NCBI GenBank assembly: GCA_032622095.1
Contig: CP136064.1
Span: 275,301,614 to 275,365,613, forward strand
Reading direction: 5' to 3'
From: Siphonodentalium dalli
Lineage: Eukaryota > Mollusca > Scaphopoda > Gadilida > Siphonodentaliidae
DNA length: 64,000 nucleotides
Each line of letters starts with the position of its first letter. Positions within the stretch are counted from its first letter, which is position 1. Below, piece after piece: positions 41,901-44,882 of the stretch. The notes under the pieces were generated by a model. It made no database searches, was not told where the DNA came from, and saw nothing but the letters and a program-made list of their open reading frames with translations. Position numbers and translations under genes: made by a program.

Positions 41901-44068
41901 AGGAGTAACTCAGCACATATTAAATGGCTGACAACTAACTGAAGATTCATCTTGGATTACGTTGCAACTATGCCATGACGTTTTTATATTGATTGGTTCT
42001 GCTGAATTTGCTTCGAAGTCGGCAATACAAAGCCATGCTGTGAGGAAATAGTCAAGTTTTGAAGGGAGACGTTTCGGAATTAGGCAGTTACGGATGTAGA
42101 CACAAAATTATACCGCCGGCAACGAAAGTCAATGCTCAGAAACTAATAAAACTGGTGCGTCGAGCTGGTGAGATGTTTTTGTTTTTGCTTGCACAAATAA
42201 ACCTGTTGTGTGTTGTTTATCGGGCTCGTGGGGAGATGTTCTGGATTATGTACTTACACAAATACAGCGGCTTGTGTAGCGGGATGTCAGGATGATGTTC
42301 TGTACTTACATAAATACAGCGGCTTGTGTAGCGGGATGTCAGGATGATGTTCTATACTTCCACAAATGAAGCCACATCTATAACGGGCTCAACTGTAGAC
42401 TTTTTTCGTCATTATAAATATAAATTGTGACCACGCTGAAGGCAATACTTGGCTCCCGAAAGTAGTGTTGTGTATAGCCGGAAGAGTGATAATTTTACAT
42501 TTCGGGGAGGTAGTTTACCACCCGCTGAGTTCTAAATTATACTTCTGTTGCTAACCCTCCGATTGAGCTGCTGAAACGGTGAATCTCTTGATGTGTAAAT
42601 GTTTTACAGTGCGGTCGCATAAAGTCGCTCGTGTTGCGGGATCCACTAGCGAGATCTGGGGTTGTGCTGCAGGTTCGTTTAGATAACTCATGTCGGGTGG
42701 TTTTTCATTCAGGTTTTAGAGTGTTCTCACATAAATAAGGCCGCTCTCTTATCGGGCTCTAAGGGATATGATCCGGTACTGTACTCACATAAATAAAGCC
42801 GCTCTCGTATCGGGATTTAAGGGAGATGATCCGGGACTGTACTCACATAAATAAAGCCGCTCTCGTACCGGGCTCTGAGGTTGTGCAGCACACATGATTC
42901 GTTAAGATATGTCATGTCCGCCATGTCACTGATCTGTTCGTACTTCGGCGGATTCATCTGCTGTATCTCATCCTTCTTAACCGTCTTCGTCTGAAATACG
43001 CGAGAATAATCGAAAAATCCTTGTATGCACACATATCACTTACATGTATGGCGTGCATGGGTGAAGTTTCTCTTTATTTTCAGTGTTATTTGTGTATGTT
43101 GTTATACATTTAAAGACCACCTACTCGATTTGGCATCGAACGTTCATTCCCAATGTCTGAGTTAACGGCTGGCTAAATGGAATGCATGATTTTTAACCAA
43201 CCCATATCCACTAAAAATGATAGATCGTGTCCTGATTATCTACTCGGTAGAGATCATACTCCACCAGTTCAAAACATAGGAACGTTTTGAAGTTCACACA
43301 TGAACTTTATTACATTGAACAATACTGCAGGTATACTATATTTCTTAGTTTGTGTCTGTTACCTAATGCAACATGTAGGTGATACTCCCAGCTCTAGATT
43401 TTGTGATTTAGGCAGCTTTTGTGAGCCGATTTTGCTTTGAGTCGCATATAAGCATGACATTTCCTCCGGATAATCAATTCAATGTTTATCGCAAAAAAAA
43501 ACACAACAGTCTGTTAATGCATGTCATCTCAATCTATATATTATGAATAATAATTATTAACAAAGAAATTTATTACCTGCATTGTTTTGTTAATGTTATA
43601 AAGTTCTGCTTGAGAACATCAAAAAGTTCAAAGGGTTTAAACCGTAGCCATTGTAGAGATTGGTATTATCTGCAAAACTATATATCACCGCTAGCGTTTA
43701 ACTATATATCATCCGTTAGCGTTTAACTACATATCATCCGTTAGCGTTTAACTATATATCATCCGTTAGCGTTTAACTATATATCATCCGTTAGCGTTTA
43801 ACTATATATCATCCGTTAGCGTTTAACTATATATCATCCGTTAGCGTTTAACTATATATCATCCGTTAGCGTTTACCTCATTTTTGGCCGTCTTCACTGT
43901 TACCGTGGCACCACCATCGCTCTCTATCTCCGCCCGTATGAACCCCTCCTTCTGATCCGGGACCCAGCAGGTTTTCTTGGCGTCGTATGGTTTCTGTTCC
44001 GCGAGAAGCTTCTTACGGTCCACAGCCAGATACTGGAAGTCCGGGTCGCTAGCGTAATTCTGAGACAT
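2879..44068 (-). CDS. Mhc: Muscle myosin heavy chain (class II), complete, 37 coding exons
   Basis: Actin-activated ATPase motor and thick-filament rod of muscle. The exons listed below join into 1,939 codons plus stop with every intron phase matching. Visible landmarks are: SH3-like N-terminus (about 30-80), P-loop GESGAGKT (175-182), switch I NNNSSRFG (231-238), switch II DIAGFE (454-459), lysine-rich loop 2 (about 621-640), reactive-cysteine helix Cys687/Cys697, two light-chain-binding IQ segments (about 775-826), head-rod proline 829, then a heptad coiled coil to about 1910 and a short non-helical tail. Length and sequence fit invertebrate striated-muscle class II myosin (known family). 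All introns are GT-AG. I found no mutually exclusive motor exons like those of scallop or Drosophila. A non-coding 5' exon is expected but was not located. Many introns hold tandem copies of their own exon edges. Confidence 0.97.
3514..3621 (-). CDS. Mhc: Optional or duplicated Mhc tail exon 36b (108 nt, phase 1/1)
   Basis: Acceptor TTGTTCCAG, donor G|GTAAGT. Entering in phase 1 it reads [16 protein letters not shown], then THMAISQQR and [10 protein letters not shown], and leaves in phase 1. It would therefore insert 36 residues between exons 36 and 37 without breaking frame. It is a partial copy of exon 36 (compare [16 protein letters not shown]) containing an internal 27-bp tandem duplication, and its acceptor flank is a copy of the exon 37 acceptor flank. 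It could be an alternative exon or a non-functional by-product. Confidence 0.5.
3624..4200 (-). repeat. Duplicated intron segment (copy of 2926-3470)
   Basis: Both stretches share, in order, the acceptor flank with its CACAACACA run, the TTAATTCCA-GTAATCTTTGACTTAT block, a CGGAATTTCAAAT block and a GTGATTAACTGAATTTGGATG block. They are about 690 bp apart and moderately diverged. This duplication supplied the acceptor of exon 36b. Confidence 0.85.
4420..4980 (-). repeat. Scattered diverged copies of the exon-36 edge
   Basis: Fragments such as GTTGGGAGATATCCCTGCGC near 4455 and GGTGGGAGATATGATC near 4850 match the exon 36 end and the 65-bp satellite unit on the minus strand. Some keep a GTA-type donor position (about 4845). 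They look like remnants of an older array. A C run at about 4538-4549 interrupts one copy. Confidence 0.65.
5041..5185 (-). CDS. Mhc: Mhc coding exon 36: rod end, assembly region (residues 1877-1924)
   Basis: [20 protein letters not shown], then [18 protein letters not shown], aligning with the QHELDEAEERAD block that ends the coiled coil. A non-helical [10 protein letters not shown] follows. Acceptor AACAG, donor G|GTAAGT, phase 1. This exon edge is the apparent parent of the extra exon at 3514 and, in the paralog, of the 65-bp satellite. Confidence 0.93.
5186..5880. other. Intron 35, right part
   Basis: AT-rich with TATA/ACATGTA simple sequence. No exon-like or repeat structure beyond that. 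Confidence 0.5.
5880..6912. repeat. About 60-bp minisatellite near the exon 35 donor, split by a MITE
   Basis: Units share TTAATCGCAAATGATGTCTG and AATAACC. Three or four lie at 5890-6085 and one at 6850-6905, close to the exon 35 donor. The MITE at 6086-6849 separates them. Confidence 0.8.
6086..6849. mobile_element. Harbinger-type MITE, 764 bp, TAA target duplication
   Basis: Terminal inverted repeats start GGGTGGATACACACATGCAT and extend to about 28 bp. They are flanked by TAA at 6083-6085 and 6850-6852. A 3-bp TWA duplication with GGG-starting ends is typical of PIF/Harbinger (known family rule). There is no transposase frame, so it is non-autonomous. Confidence 0.85.
6914..7114 (-). CDS. 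Mhc: Mhc coding exon 35: light meromyosin (residues 1810-1876)
   Basis: [20 protein letters not shown] through [13 protein letters not shown], covering the ELDNE and KLRQY-K rod blocks. Acceptor CTCCAG, donor GCG|GTATGT, phase 0. Confidence 0.96.
7115..7839. other. Intron 34, left part
   Basis: A GAACTTATTATCTGAACATT motif occurs at 7197-7216. Otherwise nothing recognised. Confidence 0.5.
7840..8222 (-). repeat. Donor-bearing minisatellite of exon 34, distal half (9 units)
   Basis: Units of 40-44 bp. On the minus strand each carries CGAACAGAGG or CGAATAGAGG, then GTAGGT, GTATGT or GTGGGT, then a GTTCCCGGCTACAT tail. A three-unit higher-order pattern with a shorter GAAG variant recurs. Continuous with 9674-9986 before the insertion. 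Confidence 0.92.
8223..8928. mobile_element. Interspersed repeat CTAGCAGGTGGACCCG family, copy 1
   Basis: Starts CTAGCAGGTGGACCCG and ends with a CA-rich run, CAGACAGATC and AAAATATATAATA. It consists of four to five internal monomers of about 118-135 bp containing TTGACCTTGAA and TCAAGGTCA. The TE class is unknown; the ACACACAGACAGA tail resembles common invertebrate SINE or RTE-type ends. Confidence 0.75.
8929..9673. mobile_element. Interspersed repeat CTAGCAGGTGGACCCG family, copy 2 in tandem
   Basis: Same start and same AAAATATATAATA end as copy 1, directly abutting it. The pair splits the exon 34 minisatellite into two halves. Confidence 0.75.
9674..9986 (-). repeat. Donor-bearing minisatellite of exon 34, proximal half (8 units)
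   Basis: Same units as 7840-8222, adjoining the real exon 34 donor at 9981-9986. The unit includes the last exon codons and the 5' splice site. Confidence 0.93.
9987..10226 (-). CDS. Mhc: Mhc coding exon 34: light meromyosin (residues 1730-1809)
   Basis: [20 protein letters not shown] through [10 protein letters not shown] and ILIHRLEQR, aligning with the conserved ALKGGKK-IxKLE-R rod block. Acceptor TTACAG, donor AGG|GTAGGT, phase 0. The last 12 nt or so plus the donor form the unit of a large downstream array. Confidence 0.96.
10702..10916. repeat. 53-bp tandem repeat, four units, intron 33
   Basis: Unit begins AAGAAATAACATATCTCGAA, then TGATTAATCATGAT. AT-rich with internal small palindromes. 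No exon sequence is included. Confidence 0.9.
11480..11589 (-). repeat. Copy of the exon 33 3' half plus duplicated donor
   Basis: Segment 11485-11555 is a diverged copy of the exon 33 end (shared CGGCGTC, then GCTCAxxGTxAxGCTxTGGAC). Between it and the exon, CAGGTAAGATAACTCTAAAT occurs twice with a 21-bp period, giving two adjacent donors. Confidence 0.8.
11590..11721 (-). CDS. Mhc: Mhc coding exon 33: light meromyosin (residues 1686-1729)
   Basis: [20 protein letters not shown] through [20 protein letters not shown] is strongly conserved. Acceptor ATCCAG, donor CAG|GTAAGA. The donor and next bases are duplicated 21 nt downstream, where use would read into a TAA. Confidence 0.96.
11985..12350 (-). 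repeat. Two decayed exon 32 copies plus a duplicated donor
   Basis: Copies at about 12127-12240 and 11985-12090 (shared ATAGCGACGTGA, TTTCCGGGTC). Closest to the exon, TCGAACAGGTAAATATACAA is repeated once (about 12295), separated by TA-rich sequence. The middle copy retains an open frame, [20 protein letters not shown]. Confidence 0.85.
12351..12479 (-). CDS. Mhc: Mhc coding exon 32: light meromyosin (residues 1643-1685)
   Basis: [20 protein letters not shown] through [13 protein letters not shown]. Phase 0 on both sides, donor CAG|GTAAAT. Decayed copies of this exon lie further downstream in the intron. Confidence 0.95.
12585..13110 (-). repeat. Four decayed copies of the exon 31 3' edge
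   Basis: Diverged copies of the block reading TTGTCCATCTCTTCTCG-ACCTGTTGCTTG on the plus strand lie at about 13009-13075, 12890-12955, 12735-12800 and 12595-12660, spaced about 115-150 bp. Each is preceded by a remnant of the GTGTAC donor site and separated by CCACCC-rich spacer. Divergence increases away from the exon. Confidence 0.8.
13126..13318 (-). CDS. Mhc: Mhc coding exon 31: light meromyosin (residues 1578-1642)
   Basis: [20 protein letters not shown] through [23 protein letters not shown] is a myosin rod hallmark. Acceptor CACCAG, donor AAG|GTACAC. About four decayed copies of its 3' half lie downstream. Confidence 0.96.
13851..13970. repeat. Fold-back element, about 46-bp arms
   Basis: TATCCACACTCTTTCAGTGG at the left is mirrored by its complement ending at 13970; the arms differ at a few positions, and the centre AAACATTTGAATTCAATGTTT is itself nearly palindromic. 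Probably a fold-back MITE in intron 30. Confidence 0.85.
13971..14518. other. Intron 30, nothing recognised
   Basis: AT-rich. Neither an exon copy nor a tandem repeat is visible next to the exon 30 donor. Confidence 0.5.
14519..14759 (-). CDS. Mhc: Mhc coding exon 30: light meromyosin (residues 1498-1577)
   Basis: [20 protein letters not shown] through [13 protein letters not shown]. The GGRD and EKEEE blocks align with the GGR and EKEEEF blocks of other rods. The NYHHND stretch is unusually polar for this site. Acceptor TCACAG, donor AG|GTACAC, phase 2. Confidence 0.95.
15395..15720. repeat. Interspersed repeat, copy 1 (intron 29)
   Basis: Shares CCAAGAAGGACAACTCTATC, GCCTCxATCAC, TCCATTTAA and CCACTxTTATT blocks, in order, with 31548-31790. 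Unknown element type. Confidence 0.65.
15845..15955. repeat. Interspersed repeat, shared with 20917-21015
   Basis: Both copies contain GCTCTTGTATTAxCTGT, GTCxGCTTxxTxTTTCTGA-like sequence and ATAGACAATxCCxxTGTATAC-like blocks. Short and diverged. Confidence 0.45.
15977..16193 (-). CDS. Mhc: Mhc coding exon 29: light meromyosin (residues 1426-1497)
   Basis: [20 protein letters not shown] through [13 protein letters not shown]. LRRENKxL is a conserved rod signature. Acceptor AACAG, donor G|GTGAGT, phase 1. Confidence 0.96.
16765..16897 (-). CDS. Mhc: Mhc coding exon 28: rod (residues 1381-1425)
   Basis: [20 protein letters not shown] through [14 protein letters not shown]. Acceptor TTCCAG, donor CTG|GTGAGT, phase 0 out. 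Confidence 0.96.
17406..17602 (-). CDS. Mhc: Mhc coding exon 27: rod (residues 1316-1380)
   Basis: [20 protein letters not shown] through [30 protein letters not shown] is a deeply conserved rod segment. Acceptor TTGCAG, donor AA|GTAAGT, phase 2. Confidence 0.96.
18193..18368 (-). repeat. 34-bp minisatellite of the exon 26 edge, five donors
   Basis: Unit on the minus strand: CAATCTGTGGACGAACAG, ACGACG, then GTAAGATTAA. Units are almost identical. The exon-proximal unit is part of exon 26, so five equivalent GTAAGA donors are spaced 34 bp apart. Confidence 0.95.
18336..18581 (-). CDS. Mhc: Mhc coding exon 26: rod (residues 1234-1315)
   Basis: [20 protein letters not shown] through [13 protein letters not shown]. 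Phase 0 on both sides. The donor ACG|GTAAGA is the first of five identical-context donors in a 34-bp tandem array. Only this proximal donor keeps the frame open and matches homologous rods. Confidence 0.95.
18582..20357. other. Introns 24 and 25
   Basis: Apart from exon 25 I see no repeats or open frames with homology. Confidence 0.5.
19569..19647 (-). CDS. Mhc: Mhc coding exon 25: rod (residues 1207-1233)
   Basis: [20 protein letters not shown] then YFKKNG. Acceptor TATAG, donor GGC|GTAAGT, phase 0 out. Confidence 0.95.
20358..20524 (-). CDS. Mhc: Mhc coding exon 24: rod (residues 1152-1206)
   Basis: [20 protein letters not shown] through [12 protein letters not shown]. Acceptor GGCAG, donor AA|GTAAGT, phase 2. 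Confidence 0.96.
20917..21015. repeat. Interspersed repeat, copy 2 of the 15845 element
   Basis: See the entry at 15845. It lies just left of the piggyBac-type MITE copy 2. Confidence 0.45.
21060..21538. mobile_element. piggyBac-type MITE, copy 2 (479 bp)
   Basis: Same ends and same orientation as copy 1, with TTAA at 21056-21059 and 21539-21542. It has one extra half-palindrome, making three blocks of the GCATTCTCTTATATATGCGA type. Confidence 0.88.
21938..22024 (-). CDS. Mhc: Mhc coding exon 23: rod (residues 1123-1151)
   Basis: [20 protein letters not shown] then EQGGATAAQ, the conserved GGAT rod hallmark. Acceptor TTTCAG, donor CAG|GTGTGC, phase 0. Confidence 0.96.
22476..22623 (-). CDS. 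Mhc: Mhc coding exon 22: rod (residues 1073-1122)
   Basis: [18 protein letters not shown] through [14 protein letters not shown]. Acceptor TTGCAG, donor CGA|GTATGT, phase 0 out. Confidence 0.95.
23096..23241 (-). CDS. Mhc: Mhc coding exon 21: S2 coiled coil (residues 1025-1072)
   Basis: [20 protein letters not shown], matching the conserved LEREKKxRGDVEK rod motif, to DTEEHLR. Acceptor ATACAG, donor AA|GTGAGT, phase 2. Confidence 0.96.
24050..24259 (-). CDS. Mhc: Mhc coding exon 20: S2 coiled coil (residues 955-1024)
   Basis: [20 protein letters not shown] through [14 protein letters not shown]; phase 0 on both sides, donor GAG|GTACGT. Confidence 0.96.
24500..24891. mobile_element. piggyBac-type MITE, copy 3 (392 bp, inverted)
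   Basis: Opposite orientation to copies 1 and 2; TTAA at 24496-24499 and 24892-24895. One end carries a substitution (TGTTGGGTTAAGGG). Confidence 0.88.
24997..25380 (-). CDS. Mhc: Mhc coding exon 19: head-rod junction, start of S2 (residues 827-954)
   Basis: [20 protein letters not shown] carries the invariant Pro829 and opens the coiled coil, which then runs in heptads ([10 protein letters not shown]). Acceptor TTTCAG, phase 0. The donor AAG|GTGCGC is weak (no A at +3 and no AGT core), but frame and homology require this junction. Confidence 0.95.
25687..25768 (-). CDS. Mhc: Mhc coding exon 18: second IQ, lever-arm end (residues 799-826)
   Basis: [19 protein letters not shown], then GWWKLYVQ: the regulatory light-chain IQ with the aromatic hook that bends at the end of the lever arm. 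Acceptor CATAG, donor CAG|GTGAGT, phase 0. Confidence 0.96.
26273..26648 (-). CDS. Mhc: Mhc coding exon 17: SH helices, converter, first IQ (residues 674-799)
   Basis: Starts [19 protein letters not shown] and [10 protein letters not shown], with the reactive cysteines Cys687 and Cys697. The converter follows ([20 protein letters not shown]), then the first light-chain site ([15 protein letters not shown]). Acceptor CTACAG, donor AG|GTATGT, phase 2. Confidence 0.97.
26904..26991 (-). CDS. Mhc: Mhc coding exon 16 (residues 645-673)
   Basis: [20 protein letters not shown], then IIPNELKQP, among the most conserved motor stretches. Acceptor TTTCAG, donor G|GTATGT, phase 1. Confidence 0.97.
27296..27369 (-). 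CDS. Mhc: Mhc coding exon 15: loop 2 (residues 620-644)
   Basis: [20 protein letters not shown]: glycine-rich then lysine-rich loop 2, the electrostatic actin contact that tunes ATPase rate. Acceptor TCACAG, donor AGG|GTAGGT, phase 0. Confidence 0.97.
27626..27890. repeat. 29-bp tandem repeat, about nine units, intron 14
   Basis: Unit TTTTGCCATATCCGTAGTTA, then TTATTATAG. Units are nearly identical. It is not derived from an exon edge. Confidence 0.92.
27900..28883. other. Intron 14, remainder
   Basis: No recognisable element beyond the 29-bp array to the left. Confidence 0.5.
28884..29004 (-). CDS. Mhc: Mhc coding exon 14 (residues 580-619)
   Basis: [20 protein letters not shown] through [14 protein letters not shown]. 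Acceptor TTCCAG, donor G|GTATGA, phase 1. Leads into the variable actin-binding loop 2. Confidence 0.97.
29539..29718 (-). CDS. Mhc: Mhc coding exon 13 (residues 520-579)
   Basis: [19 protein letters not shown] through [10 protein letters not shown]: lower 50-kDa actin-binding domain. Acceptor TTTCAG, donor ACG|GTAAGC, phase 0. Confidence 0.97.
29867..30037 (-). CDS. Mhc: Mhc coding exon 12: relay helix (residues 463-519)
   Basis: [20 protein letters not shown] through [13 protein letters not shown]: relay helix and relay loop between the ATPase site and the converter. Acceptor TTCTAG, donor AAG|GTATGT, phase 0. Confidence 0.97.
30384..30652 (-). CDS. Mhc: Mhc coding exon 11: switch II (residues 373-462)
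   Basis: [19 protein letters not shown] through [18 protein letters not shown] is switch II, which couples the gamma-phosphate to lever-arm movement. Acceptor AACAG, donor GAC|GTAAGT, phase 0 out. Confidence 0.97.
31235..31373 (-). CDS. Mhc: Mhc coding exon 10 (residues 327-372)
   Basis: [20 protein letters not shown] through [19 protein letters not shown]. Includes the actin-facing acidic stretch near residue 370. Acceptor TCACAG, donor G|GTATGG, phase 1. Confidence 0.97.
31548..31790. repeat. Interspersed repeat, copy 2 (intron 9)
   Basis: Second copy of the element at 15395-15720, including a GACCATCTTTAA-TGAAC block near the end. Confidence 0.65.
31836..31939 (-). CDS. Mhc: Mhc coding exon 9 (residues 292-326)
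   Basis: [17 protein letters not shown], then [17 protein letters not shown]; upper 50-kDa domain. Acceptor TTACAG, donor GAT|GTAAGT, phase 0. Confidence 0.97.
32474..32612. repeat. Fold-back element, about 60-bp arms, intron 8
   Basis: AATGGTGACCTGGCTCGAAG at the left pairs with CTCGAGCCAGTTCACCATT at the right; the inner arms GGAACCAATGTCTCC and GGGAGACATTGGTTCC surround a short GC loop. The arms are imperfect. Confidence 0.85.
32877..32975 (-). CDS. Mhc: Mhc coding exon 8 (residues 259-291)
   Basis: [20 protein letters not shown], then [12 protein letters not shown]; upper 50-kDa segment. Acceptor TTTAG, donor G|GTAAGT, phase 1. Confidence 0.97.
33219..33282 (-). CDS. Mhc: Mhc coding exon 7 (residues 238-258)
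   Basis: [21 protein letters not shown], central motor beta-sheet. Acceptor TTGCAG. The strong donor T|GTAAGT leaves phase 1; the T plus AT of the next exon makes Tyr259. Confidence 0.97.
34134..34700. mobile_element. Interspersed repeat of the same family, intron 6
   Basis: Starts GGGCCCGACTTCGTCCGGG-like and has four monomers of about 122 bp with TTTGACCTT and AAGGTCAAGGTCA. The tail is missing. More diverged than the 8.2-9.7 kb pair. Confidence 0.7.
35085..35920. repeat. Direct duplication with 16-17-bp GAACCTTCGGAATAGC repeats, intron 5-6 region
   Basis: AAACCCGCGAAAACAAAACA, TAAAAAGAATCTT, GATAATGAACCCTC and ACTTTAGAATATAGAATTAA occur in both 35180-35300 and 35645-35835. Each is followed by a small cluster of GAACCTTCGGAATAG units and a GACATGCCCCCA block. 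Confidence 0.85.
36188..36280 (-). CDS. Mhc: Mhc coding exon 6: switch I (residues 207-237)
   Basis: [20 protein letters not shown], then [11 protein letters not shown], the switch I loop that binds Mg-nucleotide. Acceptor TTTCAG, donor TTC|GTAAGT, phase 0 on both sides. Confidence 0.97.
36670..36766 (-). CDS. Mhc: Mhc coding exon 5: P-loop (residues 174-206)
   Basis: Begins with the ATP-binding P-loop [18 protein letters not shown] and ends in loop 1 ([10 protein letters not shown]), a surface loop tuning ADP release. Acceptor TTTTAG, donor AAG|GTATGT, phase 0 out. Confidence 0.97.
36767..37522. other. Intron 4
   Basis: A short ACATAGAATA-type tandem run at about 37150-37195; otherwise nothing recognised. 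Confidence 0.5.
37523..37550 (-). CDS. Mhc: Mhc coding exon 4, 28-nt micro-exon (residues 165-174)
   Basis: Encodes (D)RENQSCLI(T), joined by split codons on both sides. Acceptor ATTTCAG, donor AC|GTGAGT. A 28-nt exon at this position just before the P-loop is a conserved myosin II feature. Confidence 0.95.
37826..37887. repeat. Hairpin with 18-bp stem, intron 3
   Basis: GGTGATTTTAGTGACGCT and AGCGTCACCAAATTCACC pair with two mismatches around a loop of about 17 nt. A related arm AGCGTCACTAAATTCATC occurs at about 39329, on the other side of the LINE fragment. Confidence 0.7.
38046..38975 (+). pseudogene. LINE-type reverse transcriptase fragment (3' end, frameshifted)
   Basis: An open frame reads [20 protein letters not shown], then [14 protein letters not shown] and [20 protein letters not shown], matching the C-terminal thumb region of non-LTR (Jockey/RTE-like) reverse transcriptases. 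Near 38750 the homology shifts frame to [20 protein letters not shown] and [13 protein letters not shown], the usual CxC-H-C tail, ending at TAA 38973-38975. It is antisense to Mhc in intron 3, truncated at the 5' end, and dead. Confidence 0.88.
38976..39300 (+). mobile_element. Probable LINE 3' UTR
   Basis: Follows the frameshifted reverse transcriptase tail and reaches an AATAAA at about 39277. A small inverted repeat (CTGCCAAT and ATTGGCAG) lies just beyond, at about 39359-39387. The exact end is uncertain. Confidence 0.45.
39771..39927 (-). CDS. Mhc: Mhc coding exon 3 (residues 113-164)
   Basis: Motor N-terminal core: [20 protein letters not shown], then [19 protein letters not shown]. 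Acceptor TATGTTGCAG, donor G|GTAATA (phase 1). The acceptor and first 60 nt or so are repeated about 18 times upstream in 85-bp units. Only this copy continues into [12 protein letters not shown] and the rest of the exon, so it is the functional one. Confidence 0.97.
39928..41460 (-). repeat. 85-bp minisatellite carrying the exon 3 acceptor and exon start, about 18 units
   Basis: On the minus strand each unit has TTTTATGTTGCAG followed by ACCTACTCTGGGTTGTTCTG and the codons for [15 protein letters not shown], then CTCCATATCTACACATCAC and back to the next acceptor. Some units lack 9 bp. Divergence rises toward 41460. The true exon 3 is the most downstream unit and alone continues correctly. 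Confidence 0.95.
41480..41870. repeat. About 375-bp dispersed direct repeat, copy 1 (intron 2)
   Basis: Shares with 46400-46765 the ordered blocks AAACCGTCG-TTCAGACG, ATGAGCTGTATATTxGT, GTGCATTTTAC, TTTGATGTT-AAATCxGGGCACAATT, AGTTTATCCC and GACAAACGTTTATATATxxTT. Clearly diverged. Confidence 0.8.
42100..42846 (-). repeat. Copies of the exon 2 edge and donor, fresh and decayed
   Basis: Directly after the exon, CGAGAGCGGCTTTATTTAT|GTGAGT recurs in two 58-60-bp units (to about 42720). A decayed copy with more of the exon (GTTGTGCTGCAGGTTCGTT on the plus strand) lies at about 42600-42700. Older donor-bearing units (GTATTTATGTAAGTACAG) lie at about 42250-42350. Confidence 0.88.
42847..42990 (-). 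CDS. Mhc: Mhc coding exon 2 (residues 65-112)
   Basis: Encodes the end of the SH3-like domain and start of the motor ([20 protein letters not shown]). Acceptor TTTCAG, donor TAT|GTGAGT, phase 0 on both sides. The exon end plus donor is repeated in tandem just downstream in the intron. Confidence 0.97.
43676..43876 (-). repeat. 25-bp tandem repeat abutting the exon 1 donor, eight units
   Basis: Unit TATATATCATCCGTTAGCGT plus TTAAC. The exon-proximal unit supplies the actual donor (GTAAACGCTAACGG); the other units have GTTAAACGC in its place. No exon bases are repeated, unlike the other junction arrays. Confidence 0.92.
43877..44068 (-). CDS. Mhc: Mhc coding exon 1 (residues 1-64)
   Basis: Start ATG at 44066-44068; the protein opens [17 protein letters not shown], the standard myosin II start. 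An upstream in-frame ATG at 44116 would add 16 unfamiliar residues, so the inner ATG is preferred. A possible acceptor (AATAG) ends at 44073, which would put a 5' UTR exon further right. The donor GAG|GTAAAC is phase 0 and directly abuts a 25-bp tandem repeat. Confidence 0.95.
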
Positions 44069-44845
44069 TGTTCTATTCAGTATACGAGTACAGGCGTCGT
44101 CGAAATAAGTTGACAATCAGAAATGGCGGATGCTGAAAATTAATGGTCTTTTTTTATAGATAGTTCCTGTTCATCTGATCCTACTTAAGTTTTCGATGTT
44201 GATGTGCATGCCCAGCTAATTTAGCGTTGATTTTTAAAGAAAAAAACGGCGTTATCTTTAAAGCCACATGGCGACTTAGAGCCACACATTGTACTTTGTA
44301 ATGATCGCTGGTTTCGCACGTATGTAATCCGGGCCGCGGATTGGATATGATAATTAGAATAATTCAATAAAACGTGAAATACATTGATTCCGACTTTCTA
44401 TGCCGCGACAGGACTTATTATTCATGTCACTATTTATTCAGAATTCTTCTGTATGAAACTATAAAGAGTATTCCAGATATGGAAACATCAATGAGCCTAT
44501 ATTTGACATCTGTGTGAACAAATGAAGCTAGCTGGGAAATTAAAAAACTTCGTTAACTTTTTTCAGGGTATATAATCTCTATTAAACCAGTATGTCATAT
44601 TATACCTGCAAAACATATATATATATGCATGATATTGTGGGCCAAAATCAGGCAGTCCTTTCAAAACAACTCATAATCTTCGGGGTTCTGATAATTTATC
44701 GATTAATCCTTTCTATACAACATTGATTCTCCCATTCAGTTATACAAGTATAAATTGGAAATATATATTATTCAGGGGTGTCGGGAAAAGTAAGCAGACA
44801 ACATATGATACCAGTACAGAATGAGTCTTATTTATTGGAGGATAA

Positions 44846-44882
44846 TGTTCAGATAATAAGTTCTTGAACTTATTATCTGAAC
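44846..44882. repeat. Perfect 17-bp inverted repeat
   Basis: GTTCAGATAATAAGTTC followed by its complement. The same TTATTATCTGAAxA end-like motif occurs singly at 7203, 49547 and 52139. Confidence 0.75.

Noticed and set aside
44069-44116. Upstream in-frame ATG at 44116 as the Mhc start.
   Set aside because: It would add residues absent from the family start; an acceptor-like AG lies between it and the [14 protein letters not shown] start.
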